From: an uncultured Paracoccaceae bacterium
GTDB taxonomy: Bacteria > Pseudomonadota > Alphaproteobacteria > Rhodobacterales > Rhodobacteraceae
Direction: 5' to 3'
Length of the DNA stretch: 64,000 nt
Assembly (NCBI GenBank): GCA_947496535.1
Contig: CANMDE010000005.1
Span: forward strand, 62,001 to 126,000
Positions 56,371 through 64,000 of the stretch are shown here, piece by piece. A model generated the notes under the pieces. That model was not told the origin of the DNA. It saw only the letters and a list, made by a program, of their open reading frames with translations, and made no database searches. Numbering within the stretch: the first letter of the stretch is position 1; each line of letters starts with the position of its first letter. The position numbers and the translations under genes are program-made.

Positions 56371-57441
56371 ATGCAAACCCCCCGCCTTGAAATCAAAAAC
56401 ATCGTCAAGGCGTTTGGCGGCAGGCGGGTCGTGGATGACGTGAGCCTGACCGTGATGCCGGGGCAGGTGACGTGCCTGCTGGGTCCGTCGGGTTGTGGTA
56501 AGTCCACCACGCTGCGGATCATCGCGGGGGTGGAGATGCAGGATAGCGGGACCATCCATGTGGATGGCCAGCTGATTTGCGACACCGTGCGTCGTGTGCC
56601 GCCCGAGGGCCGTTCGATTGGGTTGATGTTTCAGGATTTCGCCCTGTTTCCGCATCTGACTGTCGGTCAGAATGTCGCCTTTGGGTTAAAGGGACGTGAA
56701 AGCGCGGAGCGGGTGAAGAGCCTGCTGAACAAGGTGGGCATGACCCGCTATATTGATGATTATCCCCATCAGCTTTCGGGCGGCGAACAGCAGCGTGTTG
56801 CTTTGGCCCGCGCATTGGCCCCCAAGCCCCGGATCATGCTGATGGATGAGCCGTTTTCGGGTCTTGATGACCGGCTTCGTGATGATATCCGGGATGAAAC
56901 CCTGGAAGTGCTCAAAGACGAGGGGACGGCAGTTCTGCTCGTGACGCATGAACCCGGCGAGGCGATGCGCATGGCTGATGAGATCGCGCTGATGCGCGAC
57001 GGGAAGATCGTGCAGAGGGGCGCGCCCTATAATATCTACAATACACCGGTGGATTTGCGGGCCGCTGCATTTTTTAGTGATATCAACGTGATACGCAGCA
57101 CAGTTGAGGGCGCGTTGACCGATACGCCGTTCGGCCAGTTCCTTGCCCCCGGTGTGCCGGACGGGACGGAAGTGGATATCGTGATCCGCCCGCAGCATCT
57201 GAAAATCGACTTTGACAGGAATGGTCGCGGTCCCAATCCGACGCCGCAGGATGGCACGGCAGCGCGTGGGGTCGTGCAGCGCGCCCGCTTTATGGGTGGG
57301 TCCAGCTTGGTGGAGTTTCGGATGGATTATGACGGCTCGGTCCTGCGGGCCGAGGTGCCATCGGTGTTTCTGCCCAAGCGTGATACGCCGCTGTGGTTGA
57401 TGATCCGGCGCGACCGGTGTTTCGTTTTTCCCAAGGGGTGA
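56371..57441 (+). CDS. ABC transporter ATPase, Fe3+/FbpC-type
   Basis: Cytoplasmic ATPase subunit of an importer, 356 residues. Walker A GPSGCGKST, Q-loop FQDFALF, signature LSGGEQQRVALARAL, Walker B IMLMDEPFSGLD and switch His VTHEPGEAM are all intact, followed by a C-terminal TOBE-type regulatory domain. The sequence is closest in feel to ferric iron transporters (FbpC). No permease or binding-protein gene is adjacent, so it would have to serve a transporter encoded elsewhere. ATG at 56371 matches the family start. Confidence 0.85.
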   Translation: MQTPRLEIKNIVKAFGGRRVVDDVSLTVMPGQVTCLLGPSGCGKSTTLRIIAGVEMQDSGTIHVDGQLICDTVRRVPPEGRSIGLMFQDFALFPHLTVGQNVAFGLKGRESAERVKSLLNKVGMTRYIDDYPHQLSGGEQQRVALARALAPKPRIMLMDEPFSGLDDRLRDDIRDETLEVLKDEGTAVLLVTHEPGEAMRMADEIALMRDGKIVQRGAPYNIYNTPVDLRAAAFFSDINVIRSTVEGALTDTPFGQFLAPGVPDGTEVDIVIRPQHLKIDFDRNGRGPNPTPQDGTAARGVVQRARFMGGSSLVEFRMDYDGSVLRAEVPSVFLPKRDTPLWLMIRRDRCFVFPKG

Positions 57442-57445
57442 CGCA

Positions 57446-57472
57446 ACGGGCGGTGGGTGTTGCGTGGCCCGT
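57446..57472 (+). terminator. Possible hairpin after the ABC ATPase gene
   Basis: ACGGGC and GCCCGT can pair over a 15-base loop five bases after the stop codon. No T-run; weak evidence for termination. Confidence 0.25.
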
Positions 57473-57541
57473 CGTGCCTCAATTCCTGCGAATCGACTGT
57501 TAACGCCAGTGTTTATTGGTTAAAACGGTGCCCGAAACCTG

Positions 57542-57567
57542 TCGGACATGCGTCGGCAAAACGTCGG
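57542..57567 (+). promoter_or_regulatory. Three tandem TCGG boxes at exact 11-bp spacing
   Basis: TCGG begins at 57542, 57553 and 57564, with CAAAACG joining the second and third as in the cluster at 14936. Here the site lies between two converging genes, 100 bases after the ABC ATPase, so the target is unclear. Confidence 0.5.
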
Positions 57568-57647
57568 ACCCCACCGCGTGGGAAGGTTAAGGTTTTGTTA
57601 GGTTAATGGGGTGTGCGGTGGTGATTGTGAAGGAAGGGTTCAGGTTA

Positions 57648-57673
57648 GTAGCGGTGGGTTTTACCCACCCTAC
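57648..57673. repeat. Palindromic GTAG-GGTGGGT element
   Basis: GTAG-C-GGTGGGT and ACCCACC-CTAC form an inverted repeat with one bulged base and a TTT loop, reaching into the stop codon of the DUF1289 gene. Similar GTAGGGTGGGT palindromes are common between genes in Roseobacter genomes. May also act as a bidirectional terminator. Confidence 0.5.
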
Positions 57674-57924
57674 GGGGGTGTTGAACCCAGGCGGGCTTTG
57701 CGGCCGCCGCGCCGTTTGCTGATTTTGGATTTGCGCGACGGGAGGTCTTCCATAATTGACCGGCGGTCGTCGTCGTTCATTTTGGACCATGCGCCGATTT
57801 CGTCGATGGAGCGCAGGCAGCCGGTGCAAAGCCGCGTTTCGGGATGGATGACGCAGATCTTGATGCAGGGGCTTTCGATTTCGGCCCGTGACCAGATGTG
57901 ATCGGTGTTTTCCGTTTTTGTCAC
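57670..57924 (-). CDS. DUF1289 family protein
   Basis: An 84-residue protein with the DUF1289 cysteine signature: ESPCIKICVIHPETRLC and TGCLRSIDEIGAW, four Cys suited to metal binding. The C terminus is Lys/Arg-rich (KSKISKRRGGRKARLG). A GTG start at 57924 overlaps the ruvX stop by four bases; longer reading lies inside ruvX. Function of the family is unknown to me. Third gene of the ccmI-ruvX-DUF1289 set. Confidence 0.85.
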   Translation of the reverse strand: MTKTENTDHIWSRAEIESPCIKICVIHPETRLCTGCLRSIDEIGAWSKMNDDDRRSIMEDLPSRKSKISKRRGGRKARLGSTPP

Positions 57925-58397
57925 GATGCGTCCTTTAGATGGTGCAGCCGGTCGAGCAGCCCTTGCAGGATATACCCGGCGGCCACGTGGTCGATGACCT
58001 CTGCGCGACGTTTGCGTGACGTATCCGCCTCTAGCAGGGCGCGTTCGGCGGCTACGGTAGAGAGTCGTTCGTCCCAAAAGGTAATGGGCAGTGGTGTCAG
58101 ACGGTGCAGGTTGCGCGCGAAGGCGCGGGTGGCCTGGCAGCGTGGGCCTTCGGAGCCATCCATATTGCGCGGCAGGCCGAGTACGATGCCTTTGATCAGT
58201 CGCTGGGTGGTGATTTCCAGCAAGGCTGCCGCGTCGACGGTGAATTTCTTGCGCTTGATCGTCTCAAGCGGAGTGGCCACGCTGCGCATGCTGTCAGAGA
58301 CCGCTACGCCGATGGTCGCCGTTCCCAGATCAAGCCCGGCGATGGCGCCGAAATCGGGTAGGGTCGCCGCAAATTCTTCGACACTGTCGTAGATCAT
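57921..58397 (-). CDS. ruvX: Holliday junction resolvase-like / pre-16S rRNA nuclease YqgF
   Basis: RNase H-like nuclease of 158 residues, involved in 16S rRNA 5'-end maturation. Conserved acidic sites: GLDLGTATIGVAVSD near the N terminus, GLPRNMDGSEGPR, FWDERLST and the late Asp in VIDHVAAGYILQ. Overlaps ccmI upstream and the DUF1289 gene downstream by four bases each. Confidence 0.93.
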   Translation of the reverse strand: MIYDSVEEFAATLPDFGAIAGLDLGTATIGVAVSDSMRSVATPLETIKRKKFTVDAAALLEITTQRLIKGIVLGLPRNMDGSEGPRCQATRAFARNLHRLTPLPITFWDERLSTVAAERALLEADTSRKRRAEVIDHVAAGYILQGLLDRLHHLKDAS

Positions 58398-59740
58398 GGG
58401 TTGAGGCCCGCCTGTTCTGCGGCTTCGGTCAATATATCGACTGCCTCGGGGTCAGCGCCGAAGACGTCCTGTGCCTCTGTCCAGATTGATTGGGCCGATG
58501 CGGTATCACCCAGCACGCCGTAGGCTGTAATGAGCCGCGCCCAGTCGCGGGCGGTGCCGCCTTGATTGGCGAGCCTGTCGGACAGCGAGGCGACCATGCC
58601 GCTGATCATTTCGTTGCGCTCTTCGGGTGTCATGTCCTGGGCTGCTTCAAGATCGGCTGCGGATGGGCCCCGCTCCACCGGCAGGGTGTAATCGATGCCC
58701 GCGCGGAAAGCCGCGGTTTCGATTTGCGCACGTGCGGAGGCGACGTGGAAGTTTTGCGGATCGCCATTATCGGCCAGTTCGCGCCACGCCCGGAAGGCGA
58801 TGTCGGGCCGGTCGGTCTGGTAATACAGCACCCCGTAATAGTAGCGCGCGGCGATATTGTCCTCATCTTCGGTCAGAATGAGGCGGATGATCCGCTCTGC
58901 CTCTGGTGAAACAATACCGCCGGCGGCGACGACCATCATGTCGAGCAGAAGACGCTGGTCTTCGATGGTTACGTTGTCGCCTTTGATGGCGATGACCTGT
59001 TCCTGAGCCCTTTTTGCGGCGGTGTAATTGCGCAGCTCAGCCTCGTGAAAGGCGAGCCGGGACCAGGCTTCGATGTCGCCCGGGCGTGTGGGGGCGATTT
59101 CGCGGAGCTGATCGATGGCTTCGCGATATTCATCAGGCACATTGACCGGGAGTTGGGCGGGGGCGACGGCCTCTAGCGCGGATTGAGAAGGGCGGTTTGC
59201 ACGCATCTCGTCGCCTTGGGCGATGCGCTGTTTTAGCGGCAGGTCCGCGTAGCCGGGGGCGCCGATGCCTTCGAAGAAGAGCGGCAGGTTGATTTCGTCG
59301 TCGAAGTTGCGCGTGACCCGTCTTGGCAGAACAAAATGGATGGGTAGGGCGATGGAGTCCTTGAGTTCTGCAATTCTTTCTTCGGATACACCGATATGTC
59401 GCGCGATCCCGGCGGGGCCGATATAGACTGTGAATACCAAGGCGGGCATGACGGCGAAGACGGTGATCAGCGTCCACTTTCCGCCCTTTGACGTGGTGGC
59501 CTGCGTCTGATCTGCCTTGTTCGCGGCCAGAAGCCTACGGGCGATTTCTGTGCGGGTTTGTTCGGCTTCGCCCTGAGACAGGGTGCCGCGTTCAATGTCG
59601 CGGTCGATTTCGGCCAGTTGCGCTTTGTAGATCCCGATGTCGGGATTTTCCGTCGCCAATCGCGGCGGACGCAAGAGAGGTGCCGCGACCAGACCGGCCA
59701 CGCCGAGCGTCAAAAGACTGCAGATAATCCAGAAAAGCAT
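58394..59740 (-). CDS. ccmI: Cytochrome c biogenesis protein CcmI
   Basis: Chaperone-like membrane protein that holds apocytochrome c for heme ligation. The 448-residue product has two transmembrane segments (about 1-22, and 90-110 in TLITVFAVMPALVF), a cytoplasmic loop with leucine-zipper-like helix (LAEIDRDIERGTLSQGEAEQTRTEI; feature only), and a large periplasmic C-terminal domain with TPR-like repeats (EAWSRLAFHEAEL; AARYYYGVLYY). The rest of the ccm genes are not here. First of ccmI-ruvX-DUF1289. Confidence 0.9.
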   Translation of the reverse strand: MLFWIICSLLTLGVAGLVAAPLLRPPRLATENPDIGIYKAQLAEIDRDIERGTLSQGEAEQTRTEIARRLLAANKADQTQATTSKGGKWTLITVFAVMPALVFTVYIGPAGIARHIGVSEERIAELKDSIALPIHFVLPRRVTRNFDDEINLPLFFEGIGAPGYADLPLKQRIAQGDEMRANRPSQSALEAVAPAQLPVNVPDEYREAIDQLREIAPTRPGDIEAWSRLAFHEAELRNYTAAKRAQEQVIAIKGDNVTIEDQRLLLDMMVVAAGGIVSPEAERIIRLILTEDEDNIAARYYYGVLYYQTDRPDIAFRAWRELADNGDPQNFHVASARAQIETAAFRAGIDYTLPVERGPSAADLEAAQDMTPEERNEMISGMVASLSDRLANQGGTARDWARLITAYGVLGDTASAQSIWTEAQDVFGADPEAVDILTEAAEQAGLNP

Positions 59741-59932
59741 GGCCGCCCGTTCATTGGTTTCATCCTACCTAATGTGCCGAGCGGTCCGAGAAAAGGCCTT
59801 GCGACATCAAGCCGTTTCCATCTGCCGCGCCCATGTCGTAAAATCGGCGTCAGACGCCGCTGGCAGCCGCCTGTTTCGGGTGCGAAAGGGCGACAACCGG
59901 GGGCGAGCCACCTTGTCAGATATGAGATTCGG

Positions 59933-61177
59933 ATGAAACGCTATTCTGCTTTTGCCATTGCCCGTGAAGCCATGCGCAATCACACTGGTTGGGACCGGGC
60001 CTGGGCCAAGCGGGCCCCGAAAAAGCGGTATGATGTGATTATCGTCGGCGCGGGCGGACATGGTTTGGCCACGGCCTATCATCTGGGCAAGAATTTCGGG
60101 ATCACCAATGTCGCCGTTCTGGAGAAAGGTTGGCTTGGTGGCGGGAATACTGGCCGGAACACAACGATTATTCGGTCGAATTATCTGCAGGATGCGTCGG
60201 CCGCGATTTATGAGAAATCCCGTTCGCTGTATGAGACCATGAGCCAGGACCTGAACTACAACGTTATGTTCAGCCCGCGCGGTGTCATCATGCTGGCCCA
60301 GACGCAGCACGAAGTTCGCGGTTACAAGCGCACCGCCCATGCCAATGCGTTGCAGGGCGTGACAACAGAGTGGATCGAACCGGCGCGTGTGAAAGAGCTT
60401 TGCCCCATCATGAATATTGATGGGCCGCGTTATCCTGTTCTGGGTGGTTTGTGGCAGGCCCGTGGTGGCACGGCCCGACATGATGCGGTGGCCTGGGGTT
60501 ATGCCCGCGCCTGTTCCGACATGGGCATGGATATTATCCAGAAGTGCGAAGTGACGGGTGTCAGCCGCGATGGTGACAAGGTCACGGGCGTTTCAACCAC
60601 CCAAGGCGATATCGCCTGTGACAAGCTTGGGATTGTGGTTGCTGGGCACTCCGGTGTGCTGGCCGAGATGGCCGGGTTCCGGTTACCAATTGAAAGCGTG
60701 GCCTTGCAGGCGTTGGTGTCTGAACCGATCAAGCCTTGCATGGATGTGGTTGTGATGGCCAACACGGTCCACGGCTATATGTCCCAGTCCGACAAGGGCG
60801 AGATGGTCATTGGCGGCGGTGCGGATGGTTACAACAACTATACCCAACGCGGATCATTCCATCATATCGAAGAGACGGTCCGCGCCCTGGTCGAGACGTT
60901 CCCAATGATTGCGCGCCTCAAGATGTTGCGCCAGTGGGGTGGGATCGTGGATATGACCGGTGACCGGTCGCCGATCCTGTCCAAGACCCCGGTTGAGGGT
61001 GTGTTCATCAATTGCGGTTGGGGAACTGGTGGGTTCAAGGCAACCCCCGGATCAGGCTGGGCGATGGCAGAATTAATGGCCAAGGGGCAGTCACCGCTTA
61101 CAGATGAGTTCAGCATGTTCCGGTTCCGCGAAGGCAAGTTTATCGATGAAAGTGTGGCCGCAGGGGTGGCGCATTGA
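59933..61177 (+). CDS. soxB: Sarcosine oxidase, beta subunit
   Basis: Flavoprotein subunit that oxidises sarcosine (N-methylglycine) to glycine, passing the one-carbon unit to tetrahydrofolate in the heterotetrameric enzyme. The 414-residue product has the FAD motif VIIVGAGGHGLATAYHLG, the conserved GGNTGRNTTIIRSNYL, and GGTARHDAVAWGY with the His (about residue 183) expected to hold FMN covalently. ATG at 59933. Unlike the usual soxBDAG order, about 1 kb of small genes separates it from soxD. Confidence 0.96.
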   Translation: MKRYSAFAIAREAMRNHTGWDRAWAKRAPKKRYDVIIVGAGGHGLATAYHLGKNFGITNVAVLEKGWLGGGNTGRNTTIIRSNYLQDASAAIYEKSRSLYETMSQDLNYNVMFSPRGVIMLAQTQHEVRGYKRTAHANALQGVTTEWIEPARVKELCPIMNIDGPRYPVLGGLWQARGGTARHDAVAWGYARACSDMGMDIIQKCEVTGVSRDGDKVTGVSTTQGDIACDKLGIVVAGHSGVLAEMAGFRLPIESVALQALVSEPIKPCMDVVVMANTVHGYMSQSDKGEMVIGGGADGYNNYTQRGSFHHIEETVRALVETFPMIARLKMLRQWGGIVDMTGDRSPILSKTPVEGVFINCGWGTGGFKATPGSGWAMAELMAKGQSPLTDEFSMFRFREGKFIDESVAAGVAH

Positions 61178-61194
61178 TGGTAGAGGTCAATCGC

Positions 61195-61389
61195 CTAACG
61201 ATCATTGCCGGCCATGCCGGACAGTGTGCTGCGTGCGATAGCCCCTTTGTCGTAGCCATCATTGCTTGGACTGTGCGGTTGGTGCGTGCGGGTAAACGCG
61301 CGTTTAGACCTTTGCCGCGTCCAAAGCCAAATCGCCACCGTCAGTACGGCCATACCCATCAAGGAAAACATGATTTGGTTTGCTGTCAT
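61195..61389 (-). CDS. Small membrane protein candidate between soxB and soxD
   Basis: About 64 residues from an ATG at 61389 (or 67 from 61398): one hydrophobic helix (NQIMFSLMGMAVLTVAIWLW) followed by a basic, polar tail (TRQRSKRAFTR). A good minus-strand promoter, TTGCTC-N16-TATAAT (61397-61424), would start the transcript very near the 61389 ATG, so translation may be leaderless. Converges with soxB. No family recognised; moderate doubt that it is a gene. Confidence 0.4.
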   Translation of the reverse strand: MTANQIMFSLMGMAVLTVAIWLWTRQRSKRAFTRTHQPHSPSNDGYDKGAIARSTLSGMAGNDR

Positions 61390-61396
61390 ACCAGTC

Positions 61397-61424
61397 ATTA
61401 TACGTTATCAGGCGTTCGGAGCAA
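61397..61424 (-). promoter_or_regulatory. Candidate minus-strand promoter between soxB and soxD
   Basis: TTGCTC (complement of 61419-61424) and a consensus TATAAT (complement of 61397-61402) are 16 bases apart. The predicted start of transcription is close to the ATG at 61389. Confidence 0.4.
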
Positions 61425-61517
61425 ATTTAACGCCGACTTGCGGCATACCGTTCGCGTTATGCCGACTTCGCAAGGTTTTCGGGCAGCGCCGGTGGCGCAC
61501 AATCCCGCCTGCGATAT

Positions 61518-61703
61518 TTACTGCTCGCGCATGTCCCTTATCCCATCATGCATGTCCTTCCTGAATCCCGGATCGTCAATTTTATTGGGATCAAACAGGT
61601 CTTCCATGTCTGCTGAAAAAGATTGCTCGCGCATACGGCCAACAATCATGAAGACAATAGCTACAGCTAAAACGCTGCCAATGATAATTAAGAAAAACTC
61701 CAT
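61518..61703 (-). CDS. Small single-helix membrane protein, 61 residues
   Basis: MEFFLIIIGSVLAVAIVFMIVG forms an N-terminal membrane helix, followed by an acidic cytoplasmic-type tail (MEDLFDPNKIDDPGFRKDM). Composition is convincing for a real protein, though no ribosome-binding site is visible. It lies on the strand opposite to the sox genes, in an AT-richer patch. The tail suggests interaction with another protein; function unknown. Confidence 0.55.
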   Translation of the reverse strand: MEFFLIIIGSVLAVAIVFMIVGRMREQSFSADMEDLFDPNKIDDPGFRKDMHDGIRDMREQ

Positions 61704-61869
61704 GATGAGACACTATCATGTGGTTTCTTAAAATCGAGTCCGGCGGCGCAATGCCCATTAATTCGGCGGATTTGGCACCCGATTGCCCAAATTATCGGGG
61801 GATTTTTGCCGACCTATCTTTCTGCTCAGGGTCTGCTTTGATGGAGTTGTCTGTAAAGGAGGACACATC

Positions 61870-62085
61870 ATGGTTGACTACACGACTTCGAAAACAAAGT
61901 CGGGCAGCGCTGGCATCGGTCTGTTTATCGGTGCGGCGATCGTTGTTCTGGTTGTTCTTTACGCCCTTTTCGCTGGCGGTAACACAACCACGACATCGGA
62001 CCCAGCTGCGGTGGCCGCCCCAGAAGGGGGTGAAGCTGCACCAGCGACAGAAGAGACTGCGCCAGCAGCACCAGCGACCGAATAA
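61870..62085 (+). CDS. Small membrane protein with Ala/Glu/Pro-rich tail, 71 residues
   Basis: A strong ribosome-binding site (AAAGGAGG) eight bases before the ATG makes this a confident small gene. The product has a short polar start (MVDYTTSKTKSGSAG), one hydrophobic helix (IGLFIGAAIVVLVVLYALFAGG) and a low-complexity tail of Ala, Pro, Glu and Thr (PATEETAPAAPATE). Family not recognised. It lies between soxB and soxD and is followed by a stable hairpin. Confidence 0.7.
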   Translation: MVDYTTSKTKSGSAGIGLFIGAAIVVLVVLYALFAGGNTTTTSDPAAVAAPEGGEAAPATEETAPAAPATE

Positions 62086-62110
62086 CGCGGTAAAATCAGA
62101 GTTTGCCCAT

Positions 62111-62140
62111 GAGGGCGGATGCAGCTTTGCCTCCGCCCTC
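62111..62140 (+). terminator. Stable hairpin after the 71-residue membrane protein gene
   Basis: GAGGGCGGA and TCCGCCCTC pair perfectly (9 bp), with three more possible pairs (GCA/TGC) inside the 12-base loop. It lies 26 bases after the stop codon and 75 bases before soxD. No clear T-run; a terminator is the simplest reading. Confidence 0.55.
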
Positions 62141-62214
62141 TACCTGCGTGATGTACGGTCGCTGCTTTCCAACAGTTTTTCCTACAGACCGATCATCACA
62201 AGGAAGGGTGCCCT

Positions 62215-62544
62215 ATGCTGATCCTGCATTGCCCGTATTGCGGCGTGGATGCCGATGAAACTGATCTTCATCCGGGCGGTGAAGCCCACCTGACACGCGA
62301 AGGTCCGGGGGCATCAGACGAGGCGCTTGAAGACTACCTGTTCATGCGGGAAAACCCCAAGGGCGTGCATTTTGAGCGCTGGCGTCATGCGTACGGCTGC
62401 GGCAAGTGGTTTCTGGCCGCCCGTTGCACCAATACGCTGGAGGTGTTTGGCACGTATTCCGCCCAAAAAACCGAACCCCCGAAAGAGATATGCGACAAGA
62501 TTTCGGGCAAGCGCCCGGGTTGGTCATGGGGGACTTTCAAATGA
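62215..62544 (+). CDS. soxD: Sarcosine oxidase, delta subunit
   Basis: Small zinc-binding subunit of heterotetrameric sarcosine oxidase, 109 residues. Zinc ligands are visible as HCPYCGVDAD (two Cys) near the start and the RHAYGCGKWF region (His and Cys) in the middle. FYGTYS-like FGTYSAQ and the terminal GWSWGTFK are typical. AAGGAAGGG precedes the ATG. Its stop overlaps the soxA start (ATGA). Confidence 0.93.
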   Translation: MLILHCPYCGVDADETDLHPGGEAHLTREGPGASDEALEDYLFMRENPKGVHFERWRHAYGCGKWFLAARCTNTLEVFGTYSAQKTEPPKEICDKISGKRPGWSWGTFK

Positions 62545-64000
62545 GCACCCGTCTGGCCGGAGATGGCCGTTTTCTGAATAAAAACAAATCGGTGTCGTTT
62601 ACCTTTAATGGTAAAAATCTGCGTGGATTCGAGGGAGACACGCTTGCGTCGGCCTTGTTGGCCAATGATCAGATGCTTGTGGGCCGGTCTTTCAAATATC
62701 ACCGTCCCCGCAGTGTTGTCGCGTCGGGCGCTGAAGAACCCAACGGCCTGGTCAATTTGGGCAAAGGTGCTGCATTTGAGCCGAACCAGCGGGTCACGAC
62801 GACCGAGTTGTTTGATGGGTTGACGGCGACGTCACAGAACCACTGGCCGAGCCTTGAATTTGACGTGGGCGCGATCAACAGTCGCTTGTCCCGCCTTTTG
62901 CCTGCGGGCTTTTACTACAAGATGTTCATGTATCCGCGCCCGTTCTGGAAACATGTTTACGAGCCATTCATCCGCCAGTCTGCCGGGCTGGGGAAGGCAC
63001 CCAAGGATCGCGACCGCGACACGTATGAACACTTTCATGCCACGGTCGATGTTCTGATCGTTGGTGGTGGTGTTGCGGGTTTGGCTGCTGCTGTTGCTGC
63101 AGGTCAAACAGGTGCGCGTGTATTGCTGATTGAGCAGACTGCCCATTGGGGTGGACGTGCGCCGGTGGATGGCGCCCGGATCGAAGATGCACCAGCGGAT
63201 GATTGGGTGAAGTCCACGGTGCAAGCCATTGAAGATATGCCGAATGTTACCATGCGTCTGCGTTGCATGGGGGCAGGCGTGTATGACCATGGTTATGCTT
63301 TGGCCTATGAGCAGTTGACCGACCATGCGCCTGATAATGAGGGACCGCGGCATCGGTTGTGGCGTGTCAGGGCCAAGCAGATCGTGACGGCAACCGGGGC
63401 CATTGAGCGGCCGTTGTCTTTTGCCGGGAATGATGTGCCGGGCGTGCTGCTTGCCTCTGCCGTGCGTGATTATGCGGTGAACTTTGGCGTGTCGTTGGGG
63501 GATCGTACCGTTGTTGTGACCAACAATGATGATGCTTACCGCACTGCCATTACGCTGAAAAAGGCGGGGCTGGATGTTCCGGTGATCGTCGATGCGCGTG
63601 CCATGGCATCAGGACCGCTGGTCGATCAGGCCCGCGAGCTGGGTATTCGGGTCGAGGTTGGCAAGGCTGTTGCCAAGGTTAAAGGCGGCAAGCGCGTGAC
63701 GGGTGTCGCGATATGTGCCCAAGCTGGCGAGGGTGCCGCACTGGAAGAGGTCGCATGTGATTGCGTCGCCATGTCGGGTGGCTGGTCACCGATTGTGCAT
63801 CTGTGGTCCCATTGCGGTGGAAAGCTGGTGTGGGACGCTGATCAGGTCATGTTCCGGCCAGATCATGATGCCGCACCAACCAGCGCTGACGGCCAGCCCT
63901 TCGTGACCGCTGCGGGAACGGCGAATGGGCATTTGTTCACAGCTGAGGCTGTGGGTGACGGTTGGGCTGCAGGACGTGCTGCCGCCAAGGCTGCCGGGCA
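62541..64000 (+). CDS. soxA: Sarcosine oxidase, alpha subunit (cut by the window edge)
   Basis: Large subunit that binds NAD and, in its C-terminal half, tetrahydrofolate. The first 486 codons of about 1000 are present with no stop. Visible: the N-terminal ferredoxin-like region GFEGDTLASALLAN and GRSFKYHRPR, SGAEEPNGLV, then the dinucleotide-binding motif VDVLIVGGGVAGLAAAVAAG (in part: VGGGVAGLAAA) and ATGAIERPLSFAGND. Starts by ATGA overlap with soxD. soxG would be expected beyond the right edge. Confidence 0.95.
   Translation, partial: MSTRLAGDGRFLNKNKSVSFTFNGKNLRGFEGDTLASALLANDQMLVGRSFKYHRPRSVVASGAEEPNGLVNLGKGAAFEPNQRVTTTELFDGLTATSQNHWPSLEFDVGAINSRLSRLLPAGFYYKMFMYPRPFWKHVYEPFIRQSAGLGKAPKDRDRDTYEHFHATVDVLIVGGGVAGLAAAVAAGQTGARVLLIEQTAHWGGRAPVDGARIEDAPADDWVKSTVQAIEDMPNVTMRLRCMGAGVYDHGYALAYEQLTDHAPDNEGPRHRLWRVRAKQIVTATGAIERPLSFAGNDVPGVLLASAVRDYAVNFGVSLGDRTVVVTNNDDAYRTAITLKKAGLDVPVIVDARAMASGPLVDQARELGIRVEVGKAVAKVKGGKRVTGVAICAQAGEGAALEEVACDCVAMSGGWSPIVHLWSHCGGKLVWDADQVMFRPDHDAAPTSADGQPFVTAAGTANGHLFTAEAVGDGWAAGRAAAKAAG

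Noticed and set aside
57587..57601. Second CtrA box (TTAA-N7-TTAG)
   Set aside because: One mismatch in the second half-site and located between converging genes with no target.
61174..61731. 185-residue open frame on the + strand between soxB and soxD
   Set aside because: Covers two more plausible small genes on the other strand, and its sequence shows no fold or motif.

Overview
The window looks like the chromosome of a marine alphaproteobacterium of the order Rhodobacterales (Roseobacter group; a Loktanella/Yoonia/Octadecabacter-like member is possible but not proven). The reasons are a complete 14-gene complex I locus with accessory genes of Rhodobacterales type (NuoE with a long C-terminal extension, DUF5337- and DUF5333-like proteins), the order nuoN-birA-coaX-rnj, a leucine-degradation cluster, heterotetrameric sarcosine oxidase genes and a perfect CtrA-type box. 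Coding density is high and many genes overlap by 1 or 4 bases (TGATG, TAATG, ATGA), so translational coupling is common. No tRNA, rRNA, CRISPR array, insertion sequence or prophage was seen.

Layout. 0.1-5 kb: an M20 amidohydrolase, two secreted proteins of unknown function, moaA, a lipoprotein and an AlkD-like DNA glycosylase. 5-10 kb: glmS and glmU (UDP-GlcNAc synthesis), a HAD phosphatase and a DegT-family aminotransferase. 10-20 kb: leucine catabolism (ivd, mccB, mccA, hmgL and a methylglutaconyl-CoA hydratase-like gene), interspersed with a GST, a glycosyltransferase-like gene and three proteins of unknown function. 20-46 kb: nuoA to nuoN, broken up by about 14 accessory genes, then birA, coaX and rnj. 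BirA would biotinylate MccA encoded in the same window. 46-54 kb: a DEAD-box helicase with a foldable leader, and four divergent TbpB-like surface lipoproteins around prfC. 54-64 kb: an SDR, an AlkC-like glycosylase, an orphan Fe-type ABC ATPase, DUF1289-ruvX-ccmI, and soxB, soxD, soxA. SoxA runs off the right edge.

The most notable points are these. A diguanylate cyclase gene lies antisense between nuoA and nuoB, and its start codon sits inside a perfect TTAA-N7-TTAA CtrA box. The C-terminal domain of NuoE is duplicated on a separate membrane-anchored protein encoded next to it. TCGG tandem repeats with exact 11-bp spacing occur at three intergenic places, two of them in the mccB-mccA gap. 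A family of four TbpB-like lipoproteins has the prfC gene in its middle. The DEAD-box helicase leader can form mutually exclusive stems, one of which hides its ribosome-binding site.

Starts were moved to the best ATG/GTG/TTG with a ribosome-binding site where the longest reading frame over-extends. All family names come from reading motifs by eye, without database searches.
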